A stretch of DNA of 64,000 nucleotides from Anaerolineaceae bacterium (GTDB lineage Bacteria; Chloroflexota; Anaerolineae; Anaerolineales; Anaerolineaceae): the NCBI GenBank assembly GCA_017417055.1, contig JAFPZX010000187.1, positions 1 to 64,000 of the forward strand, written 5' to 3'. Below are positions 42,140 to 51,745 of this stretch, piece by piece. The position numbers were made by a program, and so were the translations under genes. The notes below the pieces were generated by a model that made no database searches, was not told the origin of the DNA, and was given only the letters and a program-made list of their open reading frames with translations. Within the stretch, counting starts at the first letter, position 1. Every line of letters begins with the position of its first letter.

Positions 42140-43852
42140 TTATCTGGCTTTGACCTGATCGATCTCTTTGAGAAATATTCTTCGGAGAATTGCTACCATA
42201 ATGGCATAACTTGAATCCATCCCGAAATAAGACAGAGTACCCGCACCGAGATTTTTTCCCTTACTCATCGGCGTATCGGAAACATAATGCATAAACCCGA
42301 TATCCATTTTTATGTTGTTTAAATCAACGATCTCATCTTCAGGATGTCGCTGTGGTCTGAACATTTCATATACAGCAGAGAGATATGGACCGGCTTCCAT
42401 TTCAATATCCGTAAATCCACCACGATAAACCGCGTGCATAAAATTCTTATTCTGCAAAAAGGTCCCGTAAACGGTAACAGCTTTCTGTCCGCCAAGAATC
42501 GAACCATATTTCAAAAACGGAGCTACATCCGAAGTTGAGAAGATATTATGGAAAAGGTACAGATTGGAAGAGTGCATGTCCTGAACAACAGAAGGGATAA
42601 TAACATCACCGCGTACACCATTTAGAGATGCTGCTTTTCCCATAACATAGATGCCTTTGAGATTTTCCAGCTTTTCCGAAATCTTGGATAACAAGTGGTA
42701 AGCAGCCATTCCCAACGGATAATCGATATTCAATATATACGCATTCGAATCCTTTAGCATATCACAATCTGGAACTCTGATACGTGGATCCATCCGCATA
42801 AAATTTATCTTTTGCAGATCAAAAACTTGTACACCAACTTCGAAATTACTGGAAATTGACAACCTGGATATGCCATATTCCGATTCAAAATCTTTTTGTT
42901 CCTTAATCGTATATTTTCCATAATCAGACTGCTGGTATTTTTTCAGAACATAATACATCAGATTTTCTTTGCTCGAAGAAAGTGTTTTCCGGTTGATTTT
43001 TCCCCATTCCTCCTGGAGCAACCGGTTTTCTTTTTGTTCAAGAAACCGCTGCAGTTCATTTTCCTTCTGCAATGCATATCCACTTATCAAATTTGCAGCT
43101 CCGTGCGTATTGCTGGAAACAAAATAAACCGGGCGTTCGACAAGGTCAGGGATCCTCTCGAGAATCTCATCCAGCCATGAATTTGCGGCTTTTGAGTATT
43201 GAACCATAGAGCTGTTTAATAGTTTTATGCGCAATTCAGAAGGACGTGAACGGAATGCGAGAATCCATTCAACCATTTTTTCTCCCCAGATTGAACGCAA
43301 ACGGTTCAAATCTTCAACAGAAGACAGAAGATTTTCCGCTAACAGTGAAAAAGCTTTGGAATCATTTTCAACAATTGCAGAAAAAACCAGAGTTTCATCG
43401 ACATTGCGCAATAATTCATGGAATTTATTCCACTCAATCTGTAACGCGGTAACGAGCGGAACAATATCTTCAATATCTGATTTACTGTTGATAAAAACCG
43501 CAAGCGTTTCGTCCCCGTCATATCTGCATATTCTGCGTCTTGCTGCTGCGGTCACAATTGGCCAGGATTCAATATTCTGATATCCCTGAGAGGTAAACAT
43601 ATGAACATTCTGCCCTAAAATTAGATGTTTCACCTTAACCATACATGGGGGAACTCGCAAAATGCTGTAAATCAAAGCATTGTAATCCGGCGAGGAAGAA
43701 CGGGCATCCGGGTGCATGGTAGATTCCATTGCGGCATGGACCTCTTCCAATCCGCTGATTTTGTTTTCACTTTTGGACCTCAGCACAGAATAAATCGTCC
43801 TGGTATAGAAGTCAATGGCTTCACTTGCGCTTTGTGGGATGTTTCTTTCCAT
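42140..43852 (-). CDS. Uncharacterised protein, DUF6909-like, phosphorylase-like C-terminus
   Basis: A 570-residue soluble protein. N-terminal ~60 residues (SASEAIDFYTRTIYSVLRSKSE...) are helical. The C-terminal half, from about 370, contains YVMGKAASLNGVRGDVIIPSVVQDMHSSNLYLFHN, GQKAVTVYGTFLQNKNFMHAVYRGGFTDIEMEAGPYLSAVYEMFRP, which resembles the nucleoside-phosphorylase fold (loop EMEAG). I recall a family of this sort (DUF6909) but could not check. Function open. It sits between the class A PBP and FGE-like genes, and a GAGGCACG site precedes its ATG. Confidence 0.6.
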   Translation of the reverse strand: MERNIPQSASEAIDFYTRTIYSVLRSKSENKISGLEEVHAAMESTMHPDARSSSPDYNALIYSILRVPPCMVKVKHLILGQNVHMFTSQGYQNIESWPIVTAAARRRICRYDGDETLAVFINSKSDIEDIVPLVTALQIEWNKFHELLRNVDETLVFSAIVENDSKAFSLLAENLLSSVEDLNRLRSIWGEKMVEWILAFRSRPSELRIKLLNSSMVQYSKAANSWLDEILERIPDLVERPVYFVSSNTHGAANLISGYALQKENELQRFLEQKENRLLQEEWGKINRKTLSSSKENLMYYVLKKYQQSDYGKYTIKEQKDFESEYGISRLSISSNFEVGVQVFDLQKINFMRMDPRIRVPDCDMLKDSNAYILNIDYPLGMAAYHLLSKISEKLENLKGIYVMGKAASLNGVRGDVIIPSVVQDMHSSNLYLFHNIFSTSDVAPFLKYGSILGGQKAVTVYGTFLQNKNFMHAVYRGGFTDIEMEAGPYLSAVYEMFRPQRHPEDEIVDLNNIKMDIGFMHYVSDTPMSKGKNLGAGTLSYFGMDSSYAIMVAILRRIFLKEIDQVKAR

Positions 43853-43894
43853 TCGTGCCTCAATATTTTTAAATATCCATAATTATAAATGCTT

Positions 43895-46747
43895 TCAATT
43901 GTTCTCCGGGGGAATATAGATATCCCCGTTATCATCCGTGAAGTATTCTCCGAGGACAATAGGATCCGGTGTCGGGTAATTGTTATGATATGGATCGTAT
44001 TCGTAAAATTGCCCTTCAGGCTTAGGAAGTTCAACACGGACACTGTTTCTCTTCTCAAAATAACGTCCATCACCGCGCAGCAGACGAATACGGATAAGAT
44101 AGTCCCCATTATCCAATCCGTTCAAATACCATTCAGCAATATTCGCAGGAGAATAATGTGGCTCCCAAAGATTATTTTGAATAATCATCCAGTTCTCGGG
44201 CTCATCCGCTTTTGCAAACTCAACACTGTATTCATACATACCATCCATTGCATAAACAACGGCTGAAATATCAACACAATCATCCCGGATCAAAGTTCCA
44301 TTCGCCGGGGAAATCAATTCAACCACAGGATAGCCGCAGGGCGGATAAAGAATATCTCCATCCGGAATAAAATCAAGATCCACCGCATGAATTTTTTCTG
44401 CCCATTGCCGTCCGGCAGCTGTTCCCTTGATCCACGACTGAGCAGCCCGGTCCCTGACATTCAGGAACTGTTTTACTTCAGCCTGCGCTGCACACTCAGG
44501 TGAAACCAGTTTTCCGCTCCAGTTGTCAGCATAATATGTAACAATGAACCCTTCTGATTCCGAAAGCGGCAGCTGATACCGCGCAAAAACTTCCCATTTC
44601 GGACTATCACACGCATCACCTGAACGAGTACCGGAATCAGCACAGATCAACACATCTTCAATACCGACAGGACGCACAAATTGCCCGGAACGAATCTCAG
44701 GATAGACCGATGTTGACTGTTCCATCACCGCATGCCAGACCGGTGCGGCTCCTGTGATTCCTGTTGAACCGGTCATCGGCTGATTATCCGCATTTCCCAC
44801 CCAAACGCCGACGGTCAGATTACTGTTATACCCAACCGTCCAATTATCTCGATAATCATTTGTTGTACCGGTTTTTACCGCAGCAGGAAATGAGAGATTC
44901 AATATAGAACCGGTTCCGAACCCAAGACTTCGGGCTGCATCATCAGAGAGGATCGATGAAATTTGATACGCATACTCTTCATTCAAAACCCGTTCATGCA
45001 ATCCTTCCCCCGCATCAAAAATAACATTTCCCTGATGATCCAGAATCTGAAGAATAGATCGGGAAGGAACAAACTGACCGTTATTCGCAAAAACTGCGTA
45101 AGCATTCGTCAGTTCCAGTAAGGTAACCTCACCGCCGCCCAAAGCAACTGACAGTCCATATCCAGCCTTGTCGAGCGTATCGATATGCAATCGTTTGGCA
45201 AAAGCGATAAATCCCTCCTGTTCTTCCGTAGAAGGATCGTCATTATATAAACCGACGTGCTGCAGTGCTTTTACAGCAGGGATGTTCAAAGAGGATGCTA
45301 AAGCTTCCCGCACAAGAACCGGTCCATGAAACTGCCCGTCATAATTGACCGGACGATACGGCTCAGAATACATCAGGTCCGCTTCGATCCCTGTCGGAGA
45401 AAAATCTGTTTGTACATCCCAGATCAAGGTAGCCGGTGTCCAGCCTTTTTCAAAGGCTGCGGCATAAATCAACGGTTTGATTGCCGAGCCTGGTTGGCGG
45501 GGTGAAACAGCCATGTTTACTTGTCCGGAATGAACAGTATCATTAAAATCCGGAGAACCGACCATTGCCAGAATATCACCATTCTGAGGGTTCATCACCA
45601 CAACCGCTCCATTATGTACATTTACTCCGGAAATAGAGCTGATTTGATCGTATAAAATCTGCTGCGTCATATCCTGCAGTTTTGGGTCAATCGTGGTATA
45701 AATCGTATAACCGGAACGGTATAACGCATCCGCTCCATATCGGTCTTCCAACTGTTGATAAACATAATTCACCCAATGAGGATATTGAATCGTGAAGGTT
45801 CCGGGGGTAAAGTTGTAATTCTCAATCTTTCTGATACCATCACTGACCATCAGCGGATCAATGCGGACACATTCCTGTCCATTCCTGATGGAAATACATC
45901 CCCGTTCCGTAACAAGGTTGTACATCAGCATCAGGACAGTTTTTTGTCTTGCCAGGACCGCTTCGCGATTATTGAAAATATCATAATACCCGGGAGCCTG
46001 CGGAAGCCCGGCAAGAAAAGCGGACTCTCCGACATCCAGATTTTTAGCAGATTTTTTAAAATATGTCTGGGCAGCAGCTTCAATACCATATGCATGATTG
46101 CCGTAATAATTCTCATTCAGGTAAATTTCAAGAATTTCATCTTTCGAATAGCGGCTCGTTATTTCAGCCGCAAGAATTATCTCCCGGATCTTCCTGTTGA
46201 CGCTGCGTTCAACACGCTCGCTTTGTGACATTAGTAAATTTCTGGTCAGCTGCTGTGTGATCGTGGACGCGCCGGATACAGTTTCACCGGATTCTATGTT
46301 TTGAAACAAAGCCCGGATAATGGCACGCAGATCAAAACCCGGATGGTCATAATAATCCTGATCTTCCACAGCAATCACAGAGGCAATCAAATATGAAGAA
46401 ATCTGATCCAGGGTAACATAATCACGCCTGCCTGCTTCCGGTGGAACAATTTCATACAAGAGATTGCCTTCCCGGTCAAGGATCCGCAGCGTCTCAAACT
46501 GTGAAGCTTTTGACCTCAAATCGGAAACATCCGGAAGTGTCTGCAGAACAAGGCCGTAAAAAACAGCTAAAACCGCAACAAATACAACCAATAAGCCAAA
46601 AAAAATCAGGAAAACTTTCATACAACCATTTTTTCGTTTTTTTTCCTGTTTTTTTACCGGTTTTTGTTCAATATCAAAATTCAGATTCAAAGCCGCAGGT
46701 TGTTGCGTTATATCCGGTTTATTATTCTGATTTACTGGTATATTCAT
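43895..46747 (-). CDS. Class A penicillin-binding protein (PBP1A-type), bifunctional
   Basis: A 950-residue bifunctional peptidoglycan synthase. A single N-terminal helix (about 45-66) anchors it. GT51 glycosyltransferase about 95-260: VEDQDYYDHPGFDLRAIIRAL, GASTITQQLTRNLLMS, EIYLNENYYGNHAYGIEAAAQTYF. Transpeptidase about 355-690: RQPGSAIKPLIYAA (catalytic Ser, SAIK), SLN motif (SSLNIPAVKAL), KTGTTNDYRDNWTVGY. The C-terminal ~200 residues are an extra domain with Ig-like traits (ISPANGTLIRDDCVDISAVVYAMDGMYEYSVEF) ending in a charged tail. It polymerises and crosslinks the cell wall from outside the membrane. It is divergent to c-di-AMP receptor-like genes. Confidence 0.95.
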   Translation of the reverse strand: MNIPVNQNNKPDITQQPAALNLNFDIEQKPVKKQEKKRKNGCMKVFLIFFGLLVVFVAVLAVFYGLVLQTLPDVSDLRSKASQFETLRILDREGNLLYEIVPPEAGRRDYVTLDQISSYLIASVIAVEDQDYYDHPGFDLRAIIRALFQNIESGETVSGASTITQQLTRNLLMSQSERVERSVNRKIREIILAAEITSRYSKDEILEIYLNENYYGNHAYGIEAAAQTYFKKSAKNLDVGESAFLAGLPQAPGYYDIFNNREAVLARQKTVLMLMYNLVTERGCISIRNGQECVRIDPLMVSDGIRKIENYNFTPGTFTIQYPHWVNYVYQQLEDRYGADALYRSGYTIYTTIDPKLQDMTQQILYDQISSISGVNVHNGAVVVMNPQNGDILAMVGSPDFNDTVHSGQVNMAVSPRQPGSAIKPLIYAAAFEKGWTPATLIWDVQTDFSPTGIEADLMYSEPYRPVNYDGQFHGPVLVREALASSLNIPAVKALQHVGLYNDDPSTEEQEGFIAFAKRLHIDTLDKAGYGLSVALGGGEVTLLELTNAYAVFANNGQFVPSRSILQILDHQGNVIFDAGEGLHERVLNEEYAYQISSILSDDAARSLGFGTGSILNLSFPAAVKTGTTNDYRDNWTVGYNSNLTVGVWVGNADNQPMTGSTGITGAAPVWHAVMEQSTSVYPEIRSGQFVRPVGIEDVLICADSGTRSGDACDSPKWEVFARYQLPLSESEGFIVTYYADNWSGKLVSPECAAQAEVKQFLNVRDRAAQSWIKGTAAGRQWAEKIHAVDLDFIPDGDILYPPCGYPVVELISPANGTLIRDDCVDISAVVYAMDGMYEYSVEFAKADEPENWMIIQNNLWEPHYSPANIAEWYLNGLDNGDYLIRIRLLRGDGRYFEKRNSVRVELPKPEGQFYEYDPYHNNYPTPDPIVLGEYFTDDNGDIYIPPENN

Positions 46748-46989
46748 ATCTTTTTATCTGCTTTCTATATTTTAAATATTCACGGAGAACTGCGGGATTT
46801 ATACACTGGACCGCATAAGCTGACATAGGCATGTTTATACACATGTAGGTCATAACAATACTGGCTATTCCGTAAATCTAAAACCATTTTCCGATATAAA
46901 ATGTTCAAAATTTTACCGTTCGGAAAGGTAAAAAACGAAACATTTGATATAATAATAACAAATATTTCAAATAAAGGAGGGCTTTTTTT

Positions 46990-47328
46990 ATGGAATCTGA
47001 ACAGAAAAGCAATTTACTGGTCGCCATCGTTCAGGCACAGGATGCTGACATTGCAATACACGCATTGAAAAATATTAAAATTGATTCCTACCAAATGCCC
47101 AGCGTTGGCGGTTTTTTAGGGCGCAAAAACATCACATTGATCATTGATGCCCCCGAAGACAGGAACGATGAAATAATTAAAATTCTGAACAACTCATGCT
47201 GTCAGCGCATCGAATTCATCACGGTACCGATTGAAAGCGCTCAGCAGGCTATTCCCACACCAACACAGATCGCTGTCGGCGGAGCGGCCATCTTTGGTCT
47301 GACAGCTGAAAAAATTATCAAATTATGA
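46990..47328 (+). CDS. PII-like c-di-AMP receptor family protein (DarA-like), copy 1
   Basis: A 112-residue cytoplasmic PII-like protein. Pattern of the c-di-AMP receptor family (DUF970/DarA): VAIVQAQDADIAIHALKNIKIDSYQMPSVGGFLGRKNITLIIDAPEDRNDEIIKILN, with the GGFL loop and the strand after it. Compared with typical DarA (GGFLxxGNTTLLIGVED) the T-loop is altered (GRKN-ITLIID), and a C-terminal VGGAAIFGLTAEKI replaces the usual end. It may bind c-di-AMP or a related ligand. AAAGGAGG sits 8 bases before the ATG; TATAAT at 46948-46953 may be its -10 box. Confidence 0.78.
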   Translation: MESEQKSNLLVAIVQAQDADIAIHALKNIKIDSYQMPSVGGFLGRKNITLIIDAPEDRNDEIIKILNNSCCQRIEFITVPIESAQQAIPTPTQIAVGGAAIFGLTAEKIIKL

Positions 47329-47341
47329 AAGGAGCCATCCC

Positions 47342-47602
47342 ATGAAATTAATTATTACCATAATTCCCGGAAATGACTGCGATTCTGTATCCCTGGCTCT
47401 GACAGAACAGAAATTTCGTGTCACACAAATAGCCTCAACAGGGGGATTTCTCCGTAAAGGGAATGCCACGCTTCTTGTCGGCGTTGAAGACGAAGAACTG
47501 GATGAAGCAATCACGATAATCAAACAAATGGTGAATAAATCCAACAGCAAGCAAAAAGGTGTGCTTTTTGTTGTAAAAGTTGACAAATTTATTCATTTCT
47601 AA
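47342..47602 (+). CDS. PII-like c-di-AMP receptor family protein (DarA-like), copy 2
   Basis: An 86-residue protein closer to canonical DarA: MKLIITIIPGNDCDSVSLALTEQKFRVTQIASTGGFLRKGNATLLVGVEDEELDEAITIIKQM. It holds the GGFL-R-KGN-TLL nucleotide loop and VEDE. It is about 20 residues shorter than usual at the end. It starts 14 bases after copy 1, with AAAGGAG before the ATG. The two may form mixed or separate trimers that sense c-di-AMP, which controls osmotic balance and cell wall in other bacteria. Confidence 0.8.
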   Translation: MKLIITIIPGNDCDSVSLALTEQKFRVTQIASTGGFLRKGNATLLVGVEDEELDEAITIIKQMVNKSNSKQKGVLFVVKVDKFIHF

Positions 47603-47687
47603 TGGTTTTAATCCGTTTCTAATGAACTTTTTGACAATTTATCAGTATATTTAAGTAAGAAACTGATAAAGAAAGGAAAGTAAAAAA

Positions 47688-48710
47688 ATGAATTACTCAC
47701 GTGCTTTTTCTTATGTATTTGATGATAAAAACTGGCTGTCCAAACTGCTGATCGCCGGATTGATCTCTTTGATCCCGATCATCGGACAATTTTATCTTAT
47801 GGGGTGGATGGTTGAAATCGTTCGCCGTGTAAAAGCAGGAAGAACAGACATTCTGCCGACAACGCACTTTACTTATTTTCTGGAGCTCGGTCTGAAATTG
47901 TTTGTAGTCGGTTTGATTTACTCAATTCCTGTCATCCTATTGGGCTGCATTATGAACCTTATGGGCGGTTATGCAGAAAGCACTGACGGCAGAGTTACGA
48001 TTATGATTTTCACCGGCATGGGAGTTCTCGGCAGTATCCTGACATTTGTCCTGAATATCGCTGTTGCATTCCTTGGTACCTATGGTACGATCAAGCTTGC
48101 CCAGACTGATCAAATCAGAGCCTGTCTTGATTTCACCGACGCATTCCATACGATCAAAGATAACATCGTTACCTTTATTCTCGTCGAATTGCTCGCATTT
48201 GTGGCCGGTTTGATCCAGTCAGCCGGTTTGATCTTCTGCTTTATCGGCATTATCTTTACAGCTCCTTATGGCTCAGCAGTCACCGCACATCTGGTCGGAC
48301 AGCTGTGGGATAATCTCAAACCCTCCCGCTATCAGAAAAAATCTTATCGCGGCACAGTGAACAGCGAAAAGCCTGATGTCGTGGAAGAGGCACCTTTCAC
48401 AAAGGTACAGGACATTGTCAACAATAGTGAAAATACTGCGGGAAGCACCATTCAGGAAGCAGTTATCATTGCCGAAGCACCTTCAACAGAAGTTCCTGCG
48501 GCTGAAACACCCACAACGGAAGCTGCTGAAACTGAAGTCTACACTCCAGAAACTCCCATAGCTGAAACTGAAGCTGGTGCGGCTGAAGATCAAACTCCTG
48601 AAACCGTGAAAGATGCGTCTGAACCGGCTGAAGCAACTGAAACAACAAAAGAACCGGAACAGACAGATTCGGAAGACAAAAAGAATGACGACCTGCCTTC
48701 TTTTGAATAA
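47688..48710 (+). CDS. DUF4013 membrane protein with acidic Pro/Glu/Thr tail
   Basis: A 340-residue protein. Four or five helices within about 1-220 match DUF4013: AFSYVFDDKNWLSKLLIAGLISLIPIIGQFYLMGWMVEIVRRVKAG (about 6-51), then VGLIYSIPVILLGCIM, and GYAES loops, with GTYGTIKLAQTDQIRACLDF before another pair of helices. The C-terminal 110 residues are a repetitive acidic region (TEAAETEVYTPETPIAETEAG). Such tails often bind partners or keep the protein apart from nucleic acids; function unknown. Ends at a bidirectional terminator. Confidence 0.75.
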   Translation: MNYSRAFSYVFDDKNWLSKLLIAGLISLIPIIGQFYLMGWMVEIVRRVKAGRTDILPTTHFTYFLELGLKLFVVGLIYSIPVILLGCIMNLMGGYAESTDGRVTIMIFTGMGVLGSILTFVLNIAVAFLGTYGTIKLAQTDQIRACLDFTDAFHTIKDNIVTFILVELLAFVAGLIQSAGLIFCFIGIIFTAPYGSAVTAHLVGQLWDNLKPSRYQKKSYRGTVNSEKPDVVEEAPFTKVQDIVNNSENTAGSTIQEAVIIAEAPSTEVPAAETPTTEAAETEVYTPETPIAETEAGAAEDQTPETVKDASEPAEATETTKEPEQTDSEDKKNDDLPSFE

Positions 48711-48738
48711 TCTTTACAAATAAAGAAATCTGACATAT

Positions 48739-48766
48739 AAAGCCATCCTTGATTCAGGATGGCTTT
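48739..48766. terminator. Bidirectional intrinsic terminator
   Basis: AAAGCCATCCT (48739-48749) pairs with AGGATGGCTTT (48756-48766). It ends both the DUF4013 gene and the convergent membrane gene, whose stop codon overlaps its right arm (48765-48767). Confidence 0.85.
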
Positions 48767-50357
48767 ATTTCTTTCTGATAACCACTTTTATACCATCAAG
48801 ATCAGTTACATCAAATCCAGCGCAATTCATCAGGTTTTCGGGAAAAGAAACTTTTGTATGAAAAATATAAACAGAATCAGGCTCCACATTTTGACAGGTC
48901 ATCGAATTAAGATCGATCTCATCTCCACCATAAATATGCTTGATTCCCCTCGCATTCGCGCTTTTGTTGAAGGTCATATGATGGTCAGCGGCATATAAAG
49001 CGAAAGCATCAACAATTTTTGAATCACCCTCAGAGCTGTAAAGATGCACAGTATTTTCCGGAAGTATTTTGATAAATTCTTCCGGAACAGCTGCGATTTG
49101 ATTTTCGGGATTTCGGAAACGGTCGGCACAATCTTTGAAAAACACCTGAAAATCCACCATTTGCAGAAAAGCACAGGCAAAAACAACCGCAGTCAATATA
49201 TTATTACTGTCTTTTCTTTTCGCAAGAACAGCAAGCACAGCAAACAATACCAGATAATATAAACACCAAACGAGCCGTCCGGAAGAGCGGAAAACAGAAA
49301 GCCAGGAATAAACCCAATCCGGCAGCTCCAAATGATATACCAAATGTCCGTCAAAATATCCTTTGTTTGACGCCGCAAGGAGAATAAGTGCCGCAGCAGG
49401 CAGCATATAAGGCAAGATCATCCGGAGAAATTCTTTGTTTCCAACAACTGCACCAAGGAAAATAAGAACCAGCACCCCCAGACCCCAGTAATTAAACCCT
49501 TCATACTGTAAAGGCAATGTTTCTCTTGCTTTGAGGAAAGCGGGAACGGTATCCGGATTAATAAAGGCATTCAGGTTCATCGACAATTCACCAAAACTCC
49601 CGGATTGTGCTTGTACATGAGAATATCCAAACAAATAATACCCGACAAATAAAGAGAGTGAAAAGACAGCCGGTAACGCTGCAATTCGAAGAAAAGATTG
49701 TTTCTGAATTACCATACGGATAATCTGAATGACCAGAATAAAAATAATCATTGGAAGAAAATAAATATGGATCAGAAGTGTTAATTCAGTCAGGATAAAC
49801 CAACCAGGAAGGTTCCTCTTTTTGTTATAATTCAAAGCCAGCCATATCGCTGCTAATAACAACCAATGCGCGGTAAGCGTATCATGGATCAATGCCCGCT
49901 GCAATATAACCGGATTCATTACTGCAATAAACGTTCCGGAAACTGTCAGAGATATTTTATGCGTCAGCTGCCAGAGGATCACAGTGCTAAAATATGCCTG
50001 CAGCAAATAGGAGCAAATGATCCATATTCCATTGAACTGGAAATTTTCAGGCAAAATGTTCCTTATCGCTTTAAAAATCAGACAAAACAGGGGATTTGAA
50101 TCCGTAACGATAACAGATGTACCCACCGGGTAATTCAGGTTCTGCATAAAAAGCAGATAGCGGTTCCATCCACTGTTACGAAAGAAACGCCACCCCAGAT
50201 AATGCTGGAGATTATCCCCGCCTCCATTGATTACCCAATTTGTATAACCGGGATCAACATTTTGCGGCGAGTAAATCAGCAGAATGAATATCAAAGCAAA
50301 CAGGCACCCGGTCACTAAACAAAATCTTTTATTCTTTATATCGTCCATATAGCCCAT
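48765..50357 (-). CDS. Polytopic membrane glycosyltransferase-like protein (DUF6311-like)
   Basis: A 530-residue protein with about ten helices. Near the start it has the acidic outer loop GGGDNLQHYLGWRFFRNSGWNRYLLFMQNLNYPVGTSVIVTDSNP (about 44-88), typical of GT-C-like proteins and of the DUF6311 family. Ends with a globular part (FPENLMNCAGFDVTDLDGIKVV). Candidate roles: transfer of sugars from a polyprenyl carrier to envelope polymers. ATG at 50357 is the first start; an internal Met three codons on is possible. Confidence 0.62.
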   Translation of the reverse strand: MGYMDDIKNKRFCLVTGCLFALIFILLIYSPQNVDPGYTNWVINGGGDNLQHYLGWRFFRNSGWNRYLLFMQNLNYPVGTSVIVTDSNPLFCLIFKAIRNILPENFQFNGIWIICSYLLQAYFSTVILWQLTHKISLTVSGTFIAVMNPVILQRALIHDTLTAHWLLLAAIWLALNYNKKRNLPGWFILTELTLLIHIYFLPMIIFILVIQIIRMVIQKQSFLRIAALPAVFSLSLFVGYYLFGYSHVQAQSGSFGELSMNLNAFINPDTVPAFLKARETLPLQYEGFNYWGLGVLVLIFLGAVVGNKEFLRMILPYMLPAAALILLAASNKGYFDGHLVYHLELPDWVYSWLSVFRSSGRLVWCLYYLVLFAVLAVLAKRKDSNNILTAVVFACAFLQMVDFQVFFKDCADRFRNPENQIAAVPEEFIKILPENTVHLYSSEGDSKIVDAFALYAADHHMTFNKSANARGIKHIYGGDEIDLNSMTCQNVEPDSVYIFHTKVSFPENLMNCAGFDVTDLDGIKVVIRKK

Positions 50358-50497
50358 ACCAAGCCGTTTTTTTCAAAATTCTTATATACTTCTAATTATA
50401 AATAACTAATATTGTGATAGGATAGATTCAGGATAAAATTTTTTTGGTTCTGATGAGTTTATGGTAAACTTTTCTTAGGGAACAACAAAAACAACTT

Positions 50498-51307
50498 ATG
50501 AAAAAATATTCTTTCATCAAAGCACTTATCACGATACTCATGTCGGCATTGATCACTTCGACAATATTGATCACGTTCTCTCCGGGAGCTGAGTATATAG
50601 AACAGTATGTGTCACCCGCGGAAACCGCCGACGTCAATACCGTCAGACAAAACAACCAGCGAAAGATCATCGGTATCTTACCCGGCCATTATGGGCTTGA
50701 CAGCGGATACCAATGCGGGCCTGAATTTAATTTTGTAAAAGAATCAGATGTCAACCTGCGTCTTGCTGTGATGGTGCGTGACTATCTGCAAAGTCAGGGC
50801 TATACCGTGGATTTTATGCATGAATTTGACCCGGTCTTAACAAATTATACCGCTTTGGCTTTGGTATCGATCCATGCCAACCAATGCAATGCATCAAATC
50901 AATCCGGATTCAACGTCACCACAGGAGGTCAAAATTCCTACCCGTCTGAAAGCAAACGTCTGAATGACTGTCTCACATATCACTACATGCAAAACTCCGG
51001 TCTCGAATTTCTGGGAGAAAATTATACGCCCGGAGAAGAAATGTTATATTCCTTCGATAACGTCAATAACTACACGACAATTTCCATCATCCATACAGGA
51101 TTTTTAGGAAATGATTACCGCACGATTTCGGAAAAAACCAACAACCTTGCCAAAGGAATCGCGGATGGAATCATCTGTTATGTCGAAGATGAAACGATCG
51201 GGAGCATCAACCAGCCACTGCCGATAAACTCGTTATCATCACTTTCAACATCGACACAAAAGGTTTACAGTATTCCTTTATCCGAGGCAATTGCTGCGGA
51301 GAATTAG
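50498..51307 (+). CDS. Amidase_3-fold protein (N-acetylmuramoyl-L-alanine amidase-like), altered active site
   Basis: A 269-residue protein anchored by an N-terminal helix (about 9-28). Zinc ligands of the Amidase_3 family are visible: His in GHYGLDSG (about 64-71), Glu in KESDVNLRLA (about 81-90), His in SIHANQC (about 124-130). The usual final motif has a catalytic Glu before GF(L/M)SN; here it reads SIIHTGFLGNDYRT (about 195-208), with His in the Glu position. It may therefore be inactive or use a different mechanism. It could split or bind peptidoglycan stem peptides. The ATG lies 18 bases after a weak AGGGA site. Confidence 0.75.
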   Translation: MKKYSFIKALITILMSALITSTILITFSPGAEYIEQYVSPAETADVNTVRQNNQRKIIGILPGHYGLDSGYQCGPEFNFVKESDVNLRLAVMVRDYLQSQGYTVDFMHEFDPVLTNYTALALVSIHANQCNASNQSGFNVTTGGQNSYPSESKRLNDCLTYHYMQNSGLEFLGENYTPGEEMLYSFDNVNNYTTISIIHTGFLGNDYRTISEKTNNLAKGIADGIICYVEDETIGSINQPLPINSLSSLSTSTQKVYSIPLSEAIAAEN

Positions 51308-51322
51308 AAAAGGAGTGGAATT

Positions 51323-51745
51323 ATGGGAAACAAAGCTTTTTTTACAGGACTGATATACGACGAAAATGACAACCTAATTGAATCTGTCACAATCGGCAAT
51401 GAAGATTTTTACGTTGTAGACGATTGCGGATTCAAACGGCACATTGATTCCAGAGAAGTGGATGAAAAAATTGTCCGTATGTTTACGGACCAGATCGGCG
51501 GCAATGAGGAATATCTTGCGAATGCCGCCGCAAACATGACAGGAAAAAATGACCTTTTTTCCATGGCGATGTTCAAAAATTCACTGATGAATATAGACAA
51601 AGAAATCGAAGCAATGTTCCGTCAGGGACCACCTCCCGGACTGTCGGAATTTCTGGGAATGTCGGGCTTCAAAGTGAATATTGACTTGCACGGCAACATC
51701 ACAAATGTAAATATGCCCGCAGCACCGGATGACGGGGAAGATTAG
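51323..51745 (+). CDS. Conserved cytoplasmic protein, unknown
   Basis: Not recognised. A 140-residue soluble acidic protein, starting MGNKAFFTGLIYDENDNLIESVTIGNEDFYVVDDCGFKRHIDSREVDEKIV. A middle helix-rich part and the C-terminal GPPPGLSEFLGMSGFKVNIDLHGNITNVNMP have no known motif. It starts 15 bases after the amidase-like gene (AAAAGGAGT before the ATG), so both are likely co-transcribed. Similar proteins seem to occur in Anaerolineae, from memory. Confidence 0.6.
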   Translation: MGNKAFFTGLIYDENDNLIESVTIGNEDFYVVDDCGFKRHIDSREVDEKIVRMFTDQIGGNEEYLANAAANMTGKNDLFSMAMFKNSLMNIDKEIEAMFRQGPPPGLSEFLGMSGFKVNIDLHGNITNVNMPAAPDDGED

